A stretch of DNA of 13,478 bases from Candidatus Segatella albertsiae (GCA_002451555.1 DKCU01000097.1:1-13478), one strand, 5' to 3'; positions 1 through 6,418 are shown, counted from the stretch's first letter. The notes: generated by a model not told the origin, from the sequence alone. A program made the numbers and translations.

Positions 1-87
1 AAGACCCAGGGCGTTGCCCTGGGCTTAGAGCAGATTGCCCTTTGGCTTTCCCTTCGGCCGCCGATTTTCAATTCAGGGCGCATTGGA
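1..87. repeat. Hairpin-rich repeat remnant downstream of the transporter gene
   Basis: A GC-rich hairpin sits at 5-23: CCCAGGGC and GCCCTGGG pair around a 3-nt loop. A second, looser pairing joins TGCCCT near 35-40 with AGGGCGCA near 74-81, and a CGGCCG palindrome lies between them. From memory, intergenic repeats built on CCCAGGGC-GTT-GCCCTGGG are common in Bacteroidales genomes, so this may be a degenerate member; that is inference. Read on the minus strand, the hairpin lies just past the transporter stop and is followed by TCTT, so it could also end that transcript, although the U tract is short. Confidence 0.45.
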
Positions 88-1056
88 TTATTTCCCGTGC
101 ATGTGATCCCATTTCAGATAGATTCCTGCTAGGATAGTACCTGAGATACTGTGCCAAGCGCAGCTGATGGCGCAAGGCAATACGGCGAGAGGCTGGGCGG
201 CGAAGAAGTTGCCAGCGAGCACGGTGGCAAGTCCGGCGTTCTGCATGCCCACCTCAATAGAGATGGTACGCTTCTTGGCGGTGTTGAAGCCGGCGCATCT
301 GCCAGCCAGCCAACCGAGGCAATAGCCCAAGGTGTTGTGGCAGAATACTACGGCGAAAGTCCAGAGGAAGAGCATCAAGCCACGAGCTATCAAGTCGTCG
401 TGAACGGTAGAGATAACGCCTCCTACGATGAATGCCAAGCAGGTGACGCTCACGCCAGGCATCAGGCTCTGAATGGTAGGGAAGCATTCCTTCTTACCAT
501 AGATATAATTGAGGGCGCAACCGATGGCAACAGGGATGATGGTTACGATGAGGATGTTGATGAACATTCCGACGGCATCCACGTGTATGATCTCGCCTGC
601 CGTAATCTTCATCAGGAGCGGAGTCATCACTGGGGCGAGGATGGTGGAGGCGCAGGTCATACCCACGGAGAACGCTACGTCGCCATGGCAGAGGTAACTC
701 ATGATATTGCTCGATACACCGCCCGGACAGCAGCCTACCAAGAGGATACCCAACGCCAATGCTGGGTCGAGGTGCCATACGTGAACCAAGGTGTAAGCCA
801 CACCTGGCATGATGATGAATTGGGCACAGGCTCCGATGAACACATCCAGTGGACGCTGAGCCAAAATCTTAAAGTCGTTGGTGGTCAAGGTCAATCCCAT
901 CGTGAGCATGATGATGCCGAGAATGACGGTTTGGGTTGTTCCGCGCACCCAGTCGAAGGTATGTGGGAAGAAGAATGTGAATACTGCTACACCTATGATA
1001 AAGATGGAGGTGTAATTAGCTAGCAAACGGCTGAGCCCTTGAAAAAACTTAAGCAT
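88..1056 (-). CDS. Bile acid:sodium symporter (BASS) family transporter
   Basis: This is a 322-residue membrane protein with about nine or ten hydrophobic segments and few charges, the usual size for the BASS/SBF family. Two family signatures are visible: GCCPGGVSSN at residues 108-117 and IEVGMQNAGL at 267-276. In characterised members these crossing-helix regions hold the sodium-site residues; here they include S116, N117, E268 and Q272. Members move bile acids, organic anions or 2-keto acids with sodium, and PanS, a ketopantoate exporter, belongs to the same family. The substrate cannot be read from sequence. The gene stands alone, divergent from ruvB, behind a perfect Bacteroidetes promoter and a leader of roughly 80 nt. 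The ATG at 1056 is right because the first hydrophobic segment follows directly. Confidence 0.9.
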   Translation of the reverse strand: MLKFFQGLSRLLANYTSIFIIGVAVFTFFFPHTFDWVRGTTQTVILGIIMLTMGLTLTTNDFKILAQRPLDVFIGACAQFIIMPGVAYTLVHVWHLDPALALGILLVGCCPGGVSSNIMSYLCHGDVAFSVGMTCASTILAPVMTPLLMKITAGEIIHVDAVGMFINILIVTIIPVAIGCALNYIYGKKECFPTIQSLMPGVSVTCLAFIVGGVISTVHDDLIARGLMLFLWTFAVVFCHNTLGYCLGWLAGRCAGFNTAKKRTISIEVGMQNAGLATVLAGNFFAAQPLAVLPCAISCAWHSISGTILAGIYLKWDHMHGK

Positions 1057-1145
1057 AATTCTATTTCTTTTAAAAACCTATATTTCTCTCTCGTTGTAAA
1101 GTTCTATATTTTCTTTTGTTGCTTCCTCTCTTTCAAATTCGGCTG

Positions 1146-1176
1146 CAAAAGTACTGATTTCTTTTAGAATGACAAA
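1146..1176 (-). promoter_or_regulatory. Promoter of the BASS transporter gene
   Basis: On the minus strand, TTTG (1173-1176) is followed by exactly 19 nt and then TACTTTTG (1146-1153). This matches the Bacteroidetes primary-sigma consensus TTTG-N19-TAnnTTTG. Transcription should begin near 1139, leaving about 80 nt of untranslated leader. Confidence 0.85.
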
Positions 1177-1302
1177 ATTTTAAGCGAAATAATTTCGGAT
1201 TATAAGAAAATAATATGTTTTGTCTTTCGTTTTAGCACAAAAGCCTTGGAAATGTGCAAAGAAAAAAGTATTCATCATATTTTCATTTTTTGGTTTATTT
1301 AT

Positions 1303-1333
1303 TTTGTCTTTCCCCCAAATACTTGTATCTTTG
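1303..1333 (+). promoter_or_regulatory. Promoter of ruvB
   Basis: TTTG at 1303-1306, 19 nt, then TATCTTTG at 1326-1333 is a perfect match to the Bacteroidetes -33/-7 promoter. The expected start site, near 1340, is about 20 nt before the ruvB ATG, so the leader is very short. Confidence 0.9.
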
Positions 1334-1359
1334 CACCATATTATCGATAATATTATAGA

Positions 1360-2397
1360 ATGAACGAAGATTTTGACATAAGAAATGAGTCGGTTTCACC
1401 AGCCGAGAAGGAATTCGAGAAGGCATTGCGCCCACTGAAGTTCTCTGACTTCAGCGGACAAAGCAATGTGGTAGATAATCTCGAAGTGTTCGTTGAGGCT
1501 GCCAAGTATCGTGGCGAACCGCTCGACCATACGCTCTTGCATGGTCCTCCGGGACTGGGTAAGACTACCTTGAGCAACATCATCGCCAACGAACTAGGTG
1601 TGGGATTCAAGATAACATCGGGACCAGTGCTCGACAAGCCGGGCGATTTGGCAGGTATCCTGACTTCCCTCGAACCTAATGATGTGCTCTTCATCGACGA
1701 GATTCACCGTCTCTCGCCAGTGGTGGAGGAGTATCTCTATTCGGCGATGGAGGACTATCGCATCGACATCATGATAGACAAGGGCCCTTCCGCCCGAAGC
1801 ATCCAGATAGACCTGAATCCGTTCACGCTCGTGGGAGCGACAACGAGAAGCGGTCTGCTGACAGCCCCATTGCGAGCTCGTTTTGGCATCAACCTGCATC
1901 TGGAATATTACGACCCTGAGACCTTGCAGAAGATAATCAAGCGTAGTGCGATGCTTCTGAAGGTGCCTATCGAGGACGAGGCTGCGGTGGAAATCTCTCG
2001 CCGCTCTCGTGGCACGCCTCGTATCGCCAACTCTTTGCTAAGAAGAGTTCGTGACTTCGCTCAGGTGAAGGGCAACGGAACCATCACCTACGACATCGCC
2101 CAGTTGGCACTGAAGGCGCTGAACATCGACCAGTATGGTCTCGACGAGATAGACAACAAGATTCTCACCACCATCATCGACAAGTTCCGTGGCGGACCAG
2201 TGGGCGTCACTACCATTGCCACGGCTATTGGCGAGGATGGCGGCACGGTAGAGGAGGTGTATGAGCCGTTCCTCATCATGGAAGGCTTCATCAAGCGAAC
2301 ACCTCGTGGACGAATGGCTACGAAGCTTGCCTACGAACACCTTGGCAGAAATCCGTATGCTGGCAACATCATGCAGGGAGACTTGTTTGAGAGTTGA
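1360..2397 (+). CDS. ruvB: Holliday junction branch migration ATPase RuvB
   Basis: RuvB is the AAA+ motor that, with RuvA, drives branch migration of Holliday junctions in recombinational repair. The 345-residue length is normal. The N-terminal LRPLKFSDFSGQ (about 23-34) is the family signature. Walker A is GPPGLGKT (62-69), Walker B FIDEIHRL (111-118), sensor 1 GATTR (159-163), and RARFG (172-176) carries the arginine-finger region. The C-terminal winged-helix DNA-binding domain ends in the characteristic RTPRGRMAT. Its own promoter lies immediately upstream. The TGA stop at 2395-2397 falls inside the start of a dispersed family A repeat. The gene heads a rightward series with coaD and ybeY, but repeats in the gap mean cotranscription is not assured. 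Confidence 0.98.
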   Translation: MNEDFDIRNESVSPAEKEFEKALRPLKFSDFSGQSNVVDNLEVFVEAAKYRGEPLDHTLLHGPPGLGKTTLSNIIANELGVGFKITSGPVLDKPGDLAGILTSLEPNDVLFIDEIHRLSPVVEEYLYSAMEDYRIDIMIDKGPSARSIQIDLNPFTLVGATTRSGLLTAPLRARFGINLHLEYYDPETLQKIIKRSAMLLKVPIEDEAAVEISRRSRGTPRIANSLLRRVRDFAQVKGNGTITYDIAQLALKALNIDQYGLDEIDNKILTTIIDKFRGGPVGVTTIATAIGEDGGTVEEVYEPFLIMEGFIKRTPRGRMATKLAYEHLGRNPYAGNIMQGDLFES

Positions 2398-2443
2398 GTG
2401 AAGAACGAAGAGTGAAGAGTGAAGAATCCAATAGCTTTGGAGC
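2394..2443 (+). repeat. Family A repeat, copy 1 (3' end of ruvB)
   Basis: TTGAGTGAAGAACGAAG begins at the ruvB stop. It is followed by further GAAGAGT heptamers and the tail AATCCAATAGCTTTGG. The tail is shared with the copies at 6239 and 9008, so this is a defined element and not just low-complexity sequence. Confidence 0.85.
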
Positions 2444-2498
2444 TTCAGTCTTCGTTTCTCACTTGAAAATGAATAGAAGAATAACCAGAAGGGCAAGA

Positions 2499-2533
2499 GA
2501 ATTCTTCACTCTTCACTCTTCACTCTTCACTTA
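2499..2533 (-). repeat. Family A repeat, copy 2 (5' of coaD)
   Basis: This is an inverted copy: four heptamers of ATTCTTC/ACTCTTC type ending 4 bases before the coaD ATG. With copy 1 it forms an imperfect inverted repeat of about 30 bp bracketing the ruvB-coaD gap, so a transcript crossing the gap could fold into a long hairpin. Confidence 0.85.
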
Positions 2534-2537
2534 AAAC

Positions 2538-3032
2538 ATGAAAGTCGGAATATTTACGGGTACATTCGACCCATTTACGATAGGGCACCAGAACATTGCG
2601 GAGCGAGCCTTGCCGATGTTTGATAAGTTGGTCATTGCCGTGGCGATGAGCAAGCTGAAGCATGCGCAGGAGGAAATCTCCAAGCGAGTGGAGGATATTA
2701 AGAAGGTCTTCCCGAAGGAGTGTGCAGAACTGGTGGATGCTCACGATGCTTCGAAAGGCTATCGCCTGGAGGTGGTGGCTTACGATGACTTGACCGTGGA
2801 TTTAGCGCATCGCATGGGAGCCCAATTCCTGGTGCGTGGCGTCCGCTCAGCCAAGGATTTCGAGTACGAGCGAGAGCAAGCGGATATTAATAAGCAGATA
2901 GGTGGCGTGGAGACTATCCTGTTGTTCTCTGACCCTCGCTATAGTAGCGTAAGTTCTACGCTCGTTAGGGAGCTGAGATTCTTCGGAAGGGACGTGACTG
3001 AGTTTTTGCCTTCACCGAAATCAGCAGAGTAA
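2538..3032 (+). CDS. coaD: Phosphopantetheine adenylyltransferase
   Basis: CoaD transfers AMP from ATP to 4'-phosphopantetheine to give dephospho-CoA, the penultimate step of coenzyme A synthesis in the cytoplasm. The 164-residue protein has the nucleotidyltransferase signature GTFDPFTIGH at 8-17; the second half is the T/HxGH motif with H17. It also has RGVRSAKDFEYE at 100-111 and SSVSSTLVRE at 136-145, both standard in bacterial CoaD. The ATG at 2538 is fixed by the N-terminal beta-strand MKVGIFTGTFDP. No recognisable promoter lies between ruvB and this start, and an inverted family A repeat ends 4 bases upstream, so it probably depends on ruvB transcription. Confidence 0.97.
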   Translation: MKVGIFTGTFDPFTIGHQNIAERALPMFDKLVIAVAMSKLKHAQEEISKRVEDIKKVFPKECAELVDAHDASKGYRLEVVAYDDLTVDLAHRMGAQFLVRGVRSAKDFEYEREQADINKQIGGVETILLFSDPRYSSVSSTLVRELRFFGRDVTEFLPSPKSAE

Positions 3033-3116
3033 TAACAGGTTGGCTATAAAGTGAAGGGATTTTGAAATAGATAATAAAAAAGTATAATATGGAGCTATCG
3101 AGCAAAAAGGCAGTTG

Positions 3117-3155
3117 TCTTGACTCCTTTAACTCCTTAACTCCTTAACTCCATAA
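3117..3155 (-). repeat. Family C repeat: tandem octamers before ybeY
   Basis: The plus strand reads ACTCCTTTAACTCCTTAACT and continues in the same way; on the minus strand this is GGAGTTAA-type units of 8, 8 and 9 nt plus a final diverged unit. It ends just before the ybeY ATG. This is the only copy in the window. Confidence 0.7.
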
Positions 3156-3159
3156 AAAT

Positions 3160-3591
3160 ATGATTACATACAATGTAGATGGCGTGAAAATGCCAAAGAT
3201 AAAGCGTCGCGACACCAGTGCTTGGATTCGCAAGGTAGCGGCATCCCATGGCAGAAAGGTGGGCGAGATTGGTTATATGTTTGTGGATGACGAGAAGATT
3301 CTCGAAGTCAACAATGAGTATCTGGGTCATGACTATTACACCGATGTCATCACCTTCGATTATGACGAGGATGATGTCATCAATGGCGACATCGTGATTT
3401 CTCTCGATACCGTGCGCACCAATGCCGAGAAGTTCGGCAAGACCTACGATGATGAGCTTCATCGTGTTATCATCCATGGCATCCTGCATCTCTGCGGCAT
3501 CAACGACAAGGGACCGGGAGAGCGTGAGATCATGGAAGATAATGAGAACAAGGCGCTTGCCATGCTCGAAGGTGCTTCGATATTGAAGTGA
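3160..3591 (+). CDS. ybeY: Endoribonuclease / rRNA maturation factor YbeY
   Basis: YbeY is a single-strand endoribonuclease needed for 16S rRNA 3'-end maturation and ribosome quality control. The 143-residue length fits. TDVITFD (61-67) corresponds to the TDVLSFP motif. HGILHLCG (106-113) carries two of the three metal-binding histidines, H106 and H110. The third, usually the last residue of HGxLHLxGYDH, is Asp116 here (GINDKG). From memory other Bacteroidetes YbeY proteins also have a substitution at this place, so it is probably a lineage trait and not a defect. The gene follows coaD after 127 bp. Its TGA stop (3589-3591) lies inside a family A repeat. Confidence 0.95.
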   Translation: MITYNVDGVKMPKIKRRDTSAWIRKVAASHGRKVGEIGYMFVDDEKILEVNNEYLGHDYYTDVITFDYDEDDVINGDIVISLDTVRTNAEKFGKTYDDELHRVIIHGILHLCGINDKGPGEREIMEDNENKALAMLEGASILK

Positions 3592-3624
3592 AGAGTGAAG
3601 AACGAAGAGTGAAGAATTCTCTTG
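3585..3624 (+). repeat. Family A repeat, copy 3 (3' end of ybeY)
   Basis: GAAGTGAAGAGTGAAGAACG followed by more heptamers and GAATTC. The ybeY stop TGA is part of the first AAGTGAAG. The order of GAAGAAC and GAAGAGT heptamers is shifted by one unit relative to copy 1. Confidence 0.85.
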
Positions 3625-3638
3625 TTTTTCTCTTGAAA

Positions 3639-3680
3639 GTATAGAAAAATAAACTGTTAACTGTTGACACTGTTGACAGA
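3639..3680 (+). repeat. Family B repeat, copy 1
   Basis: GTATAGAAAAATAA is followed by ACTGTTAACTGTTGACACTG and TTGACAGA. The core and the upstream TATAGAAAA block recur at 8926-8963, so the repeat unit is about 40 bp. Confidence 0.85.
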
Positions 3681-3702
3681 ATAAAGAATAGGAAATATAA
3701 AT

Positions 3703-3870
3703 ATGGCAACATCAATCAAAGCAATCCCAACGTTGGAAGGCAAAGAAGCGGAAGTCTTTCTTCGCCATGCAGAGGAAGCTGAACGTAATTTTAAGGGTTT
3801 CAAAGATATAGAGAATCATCCTTATTGCGTTATGGCTCGTAGTATTTTGGAAAAGGCAGGAATGAGATAA
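3703..3870 (+). CDS. 55-aa small protein, candidate antitoxin of the adjacent GNAT protein
   Basis: This short ORF encodes a 55-residue, mostly helical-looking, charged protein. It opens MATSIKAIPTLEGKEAEVF, is followed by an Arg/Glu-rich stretch (RHAEEAERN), and ends ARSILEKAGMR. It stops 14 bp before the GNAT gene on the same strand, the size and place of an antitoxin. It does not look like the ribbon-helix-helix DUF1778 antitoxins that usually accompany TacT toxins. I recall similar PTLxGxxAxxF small proteins next to toxin-like genes in Bacteroidetes but cannot name a family. The ATG at 3703 is preceded by AT-rich sequence typical of Bacteroidetes starts. That it is translated is likely; that it is an antitoxin is inference. 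Confidence 0.7.
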   Translation: MATSIKAIPTLEGKEAEVFLRHAEEAERNFKGFKDIENHPYCVMARSILEKAGMR

Positions 3871-3871
3871 G

Positions 3872-3880
3872 AAAGGAGGT
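3872..3880 (+). promoter_or_regulatory. Unusually strong Shine-Dalgarno for the GNAT gene
   Basis: AAAGGAGGT lies with its GGAGG core 5 nt from the ATG at 3885. No other start in the window has a comparable site, and Bacteroidetes genes generally do without one. It fixes the GNAT start and hints at foreign origin or special translational control. Confidence 0.85.
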
Positions 3881-3884
3881 CATT

Positions 3885-4481
3885 ATGTTCCTTGATTCTG
3901 AATGCTTTTTCGGTGAATTGACAGATGATGTAATTTTAACCTGTCAACCTTTTTCGTGTGGTAATGATGATTTGGATGATTTTTTCAAAAATGATGCCAC
4001 ACGCTATGCTTATTATTTGATGGGGAAGTCATATTGCTTTCGCAAAAATGATGACCCCACCAAGATAGTTTGTGCCTTTACGGTTTCTAATGACAGTATT
4101 CGTATCTACGATTTGCCAAGAAGCCGTAAAGACTATATGAAAAGTCTTACCCATCATGAAAAGCCACTCCGTAGATACCCAGGTATACTTATTGGTCGTT
4201 TAGGTGTTGGCAAAGAGTTTTGTGGCAAGGGCATTGGTAGCGAGGTAATTGATTTTGTCAAGGGTTGGTTTATGGCTCATGACAACAAGTCTGGTTGTCG
4301 TTTTGTCATTGTCGATGCTATCAATGCTCCTGAGGTTATCTCTTTCTATCAGAAGAATGGGTTTCAGCCTTTGTTTACTTCTGAAGAGCAAGAGTTCCTT
4401 TATACGGGAGGAAAGAAAGGACAACCCATAAAAATGACTACTCGTTTGATGTACTTTGACTTGCTGTGGATGAGACAATAA
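3885..4481 (+). CDS. GNAT-family N-acetyltransferase, TacT-like candidate toxin
   Basis: This 198-residue GNAT protein has the acetyl-CoA pyrophosphate-binding loop at CGKGIG (113-118), preceded by the beta-4 strand LIGRLGV (102-108). The C-terminal motif FYQKNGF (154-160) has a Tyr at the usual general-acid position. The N-terminal SCGNDDLDDFFKNDA (24-38) resembles the CGxxxLDxxxxxxA segment of TacT/AtaT-type toxins, which acetylate the amino group of charged tRNAs and stop translation. Substrate and toxicity are inference; ordinary small-molecule or protein acetylation remains possible. The gene follows a 55-aa ORF at 14 bp with a strong Shine-Dalgarno. Codon and base use are visibly more AT-rich than in ybeY or dusB, suggesting the pair was acquired. 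Confidence 0.88.
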   Translation: MFLDSECFFGELTDDVILTCQPFSCGNDDLDDFFKNDATRYAYYLMGKSYCFRKNDDPTKIVCAFTVSNDSIRIYDLPRSRKDYMKSLTHHEKPLRRYPGILIGRLGVGKEFCGKGIGSEVIDFVKGWFMAHDNKSGCRFVIVDAINAPEVISFYQKNGFQPLFTSEEQEFLYTGGKKGQPIKMTTRLMYFDLLWMRQ

Positions 4482-4505
4482 ATTATCAACAATTATTATA
4501 TATAT

Positions 4506-5189
4506 ATGATGAAGAAATATTTTCTATTATTATTCCTATTAATATCAGTGTTTGCCAATGCGGAATTATGGACATCTTTTAATCAAAGAATGAAGTATGA
4601 GGATTTGACAAAAGAAGGTCAGATGTACATAGATTCTATAGTAAAATCACAAGGTATTAGTCGTGACGATTATTTAGAGCGCATAAATGTATATAGAGCA
4701 ACAGAAAATTTGATGCATGCTCCTTCTGTGTTGTTAAATATTAGTGCTTGGCGTTTGAATTCTGTAGGTGGTATAGAAATGGATTTAAATGTAACAAATT
4801 GTACATCTAAAACAATTAAATACGTTGATTTTATTTGCTATTTTACAAATCCGGTAGGAGATATTTGTTATAATTCTATTGGTGGTGGTAAATTTATGAA
4901 AAAGTCTTTGGTTGGGCCTATAGGACCACGACCAAATATGGAGGATACAACAGATAGTTCGATAGAAAAAATGAACGAATGTGAAGGGGAGTATACATTA
5001 GATGACCCTGTCTTTTATAATAAAACAGCTGATACAATTCATTTTACTTCTGTGAAGGTTACCTATATGGATGGGTCAGTAAAGGTGTTCTCTGGGAAAA
5101 GTTTGGATAATATACTTTCTTTTGAGTACAATTGGGGAAAGTCTGAATATAATCCTTTAAATTGTGTGGAATATTTACGAGGTGAATAA
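4506..5189 (+). CDS. Exported small protein of unknown function
   Basis: This is a 227-residue protein I do not recognise. It starts with a Sec signal peptide: MMKK, a Leu/Phe/Ile-rich core, then ANA before ELWTS, giving cleavage after about residue 19. There is no lipobox Cys, so a periplasmic or secreted protein is expected. Residues about 85-200 look like a beta-sandwich: a strand with NCTSKTIKYVDF, a GPIGPRP turn, and a late strand KVTYMDGSVKVF. KTIKY...GP...YMDG patterns occur in uncharacterised Bacteroidetes surface proteins, but I cannot name a family. It lies 24 bp after the GNAT gene with no visible promoter of its own and is the most AT-rich gene here. The ATG at 4506 is preferred; ATG 4509 is equally possible. 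Confidence 0.8.
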   Translation: MMKKYFLLLFLLISVFANAELWTSFNQRMKYEDLTKEGQMYIDSIVKSQGISRDDYLERINVYRATENLMHAPSVLLNISAWRLNSVGGIEMDLNVTNCTSKTIKYVDFICYFTNPVGDICYNSIGGGKFMKKSLVGPIGPRPNMEDTTDSSIEKMNECEGEYTLDDPVFYNKTADTIHFTSVKVTYMDGSVKVFSGKSLDNILSFEYNWGKSEYNPLNCVEYLRGE

Positions 5190-5198
5190 AGGATAGTT

Positions 5199-5241
5199 AT
5201 AAAGGGAGATTCCAACGATGGTGTTTGGAATCTCCCTTTAT
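5199..5241. terminator. Bidirectional terminator between convergent genes
   Basis: AAAGGGAGATTCCAA (5201-5215) pairs perfectly with TTGGAATCTCCCTTT (5225-5239) around a 9-nt loop, and two further A-T pairs extend it to 17 bp. It lies between the stop of the exported protein (+) and the stop of dusB (-). A/T-rich flanks make it usable on both strands. Confidence 0.9.
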
Positions 5242-5247
5242 GCTTAT

Positions 5248-6234
5248 TTATTCTATCGCCTTGATTTTCTCTCGGCATTCCTTTAGAATCCCTAATAGTT
5301 CCTCCTCCTTGTTGGCTCTCAGCATGGCGATGCGTGTCTGCTTGAAGTCGGGGATGCCCTTGAAGATGGGGGAGGCGGCGAGATGACGGCGAGTGTGGAG
5401 GATGCCACGGTACTCGTCGATGCGCTCGATGTTGATGCGAAGCTGCTCCTCCAGGAGGTCGATTTTCTCATCCACTGTCAATGGAGCGGCACCTGTATCG
5501 TCGAGATAATCACGGATTTCCTTGAATATCCATGGACGACCGAAAGTAGCTCTTCCTATCATCACGGCATCCACACCGTAGCGGTCGAAGGCTAGCTTGG
5601 CTTCCTCGGGAGTCGTGATGTCGCCATTGCCGATGATAGGGATGTGGATGCGAGGATTGTTCTTTACCTCGCCGATGAGGCTCCAGTCGGCCTCGCCCGT
5701 GTACATCTGGCTTCGGGTCCTGCCGTGGATGGTGAGGGCTTGGATGCCGCAATCCTGAAGTTGTTCGGCTAGGTCGGTGATGATGAGGTTGTCATTATCC
5801 CAGCCCAAGCGAGTTTTTACGGTCACAGGCACGTTGACCGCCTTTACCACCTCGCGAGTGATGTCGAGCATCAAGGGGATGTTGCGGAGCATTCCGGCTC
5901 CAGCACCCTTTCCTGCCACTTTCTTGACAGGGCAACCGAAGTTGATGTCGATGACGTCGGGATGTGCTTGCTCCACGATTTTGGCAGCCTCCACCATGTC
6001 GGCGGTAGTCCTGCCGTATATCTGAATGCCCACAGGACGTTCTTCGTCGCTTATCGTGAGCTTGCTAACCGTGCTTTTGATGCTGCGCACCAAGGCTTCC
6101 GCCGATACAAACTCAGTATAGACCATAGCGGCTCCAAATCGCTTGCAGAGCATGCGAAAACCTATATCTGTCACGTCTTCCATCGGAGCGAGGAAGAGGG
6201 GCTGAGGCCCAAATTCTATATTTCCTATTTTCAT
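5248..6234 (-). CDS. dusB: tRNA-dihydrouridine synthase (DusB type)
   Basis: Dus enzymes use FMN and NADPH to reduce uridines in tRNA to dihydrouridine. The 328-residue protein shows LAPMEDVTD (15-23), NFGCPVKKVAGKGAGAGML (98-116) with catalytic Cys101, TVKTRLGW (138-145), IHGRTRSQMYTG and IGNGDI for substrate and phosphate binding, and MIGRATFGRPW near 225. The pattern is of DusB class. It is the last gene of the leftward cluster, 175 bp after dprA, with its own -7 element and an inverted family A repeat in its leader ending 4 bases before the ATG. The strong terminator follows its stop. Confidence 0.95.
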   Translation of the reverse strand: MKIGNIEFGPQPLFLAPMEDVTDIGFRMLCKRFGAAMVYTEFVSAEALVRSIKSTVSKLTISDEERPVGIQIYGRTTADMVEAAKIVEQAHPDVIDINFGCPVKKVAGKGAGAGMLRNIPLMLDITREVVKAVNVPVTVKTRLGWDNDNLIITDLAEQLQDCGIQALTIHGRTRSQMYTGEADWSLIGEVKNNPRIHIPIIGNGDITTPEEAKLAFDRYGVDAVMIGRATFGRPWIFKEIRDYLDDTGAAPLTVDEKIDLLEEQLRINIERIDEYRGILHTRRHLAASPIFKGIPDFKQTRIAMLRANKEEELLGILKECREKIKAIE

Positions 6235-6238
6235 GAAT

Positions 6239-6283
6239 TAAGTGAAGAGTGAAGAACGAAGAGTGAAGAATCCAATGGCTTTG
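6239..6283 (+). repeat. Family A repeat, copy 4 (5' of dusB)
   Basis: AAGTGAAGAGTGAAGAACG plus further heptamers and the shared tail AATCCAATGGCTTTG. Relative to dusB it is inverted and sits in the 5' leader, in the same arrangement as copy 2 before coaD. Confidence 0.85.
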
Positions 6284-6329
6284 TGGATGTTAACTCTCGT
6301 TCTTTTGTTTTTGTTTTGTTATTTCGGTG

Positions 6330-6337
6330 CAAAATTA
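6330..6337 (-). promoter_or_regulatory. -7 element of a dusB promoter
   Basis: The minus strand reads TAATTTTG, matching TAnnTTTG. No TTTG lies at the ideal -33 spacing (TCTT is there instead). The predicted leader of about 90 nt includes family A copy 4. Confidence 0.6.
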
Positions 6338-6370
6338 CATCAAATTTTTGAAATAAAAGAAGAAAAGAAG

Positions 6371-6418
6371 CAAAGAGTGTTGGATTCTTCACTCTTCACT
6401 CTTCGTTCTTCACTTCAA
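6371..6418 (-). repeat. Family A repeat, copy 5 (3' end of dprA)
   Basis: On the minus strand TTTTGAAGTGAAGAACGAAG runs on through more heptamers to AATCCAACACTCTTTGC, a diverged version of the family tail. The dprA stop TGA lies inside it. With copy 4 it brackets the dprA-dusB gap as an inverted pair. Confidence 0.85.

Larger units (their letters stand above)
1057..1359. other. Divergent intergenic region (transporter / ruvB)
   Basis: This 303-bp AT-rich gap holds two back-to-back promoters, one per flanking gene. I see no further ORF, RNA gene or dispersed repeat in it. It is the only large gap in the window free of the heptamer-type repeats. Confidence 0.7.

Noticed and set aside
151..1023. 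290-codon plus-strand ORF opposite the BASS transporter
   Set aside because: It is antisense to a clear membrane protein, is rich in His, Asp and Glu as expected from complementing hydrophobic codons, and has no recognisable motif or promoter.
2397..2533. Possible CRISPR array from the GAAGAGT-type repeats
   Set aside because: The units are contiguous heptamers with no spacers, and copies are scattered in both orientations; there are no cas genes.
88..3032. Functional link between the BASS transporter (PanS-like ketopantoate export) and coaD
   Set aside because: The genes are divergent and separated by ruvB; the substrate cannot be inferred from sequence, so the CoA link is only proximity.
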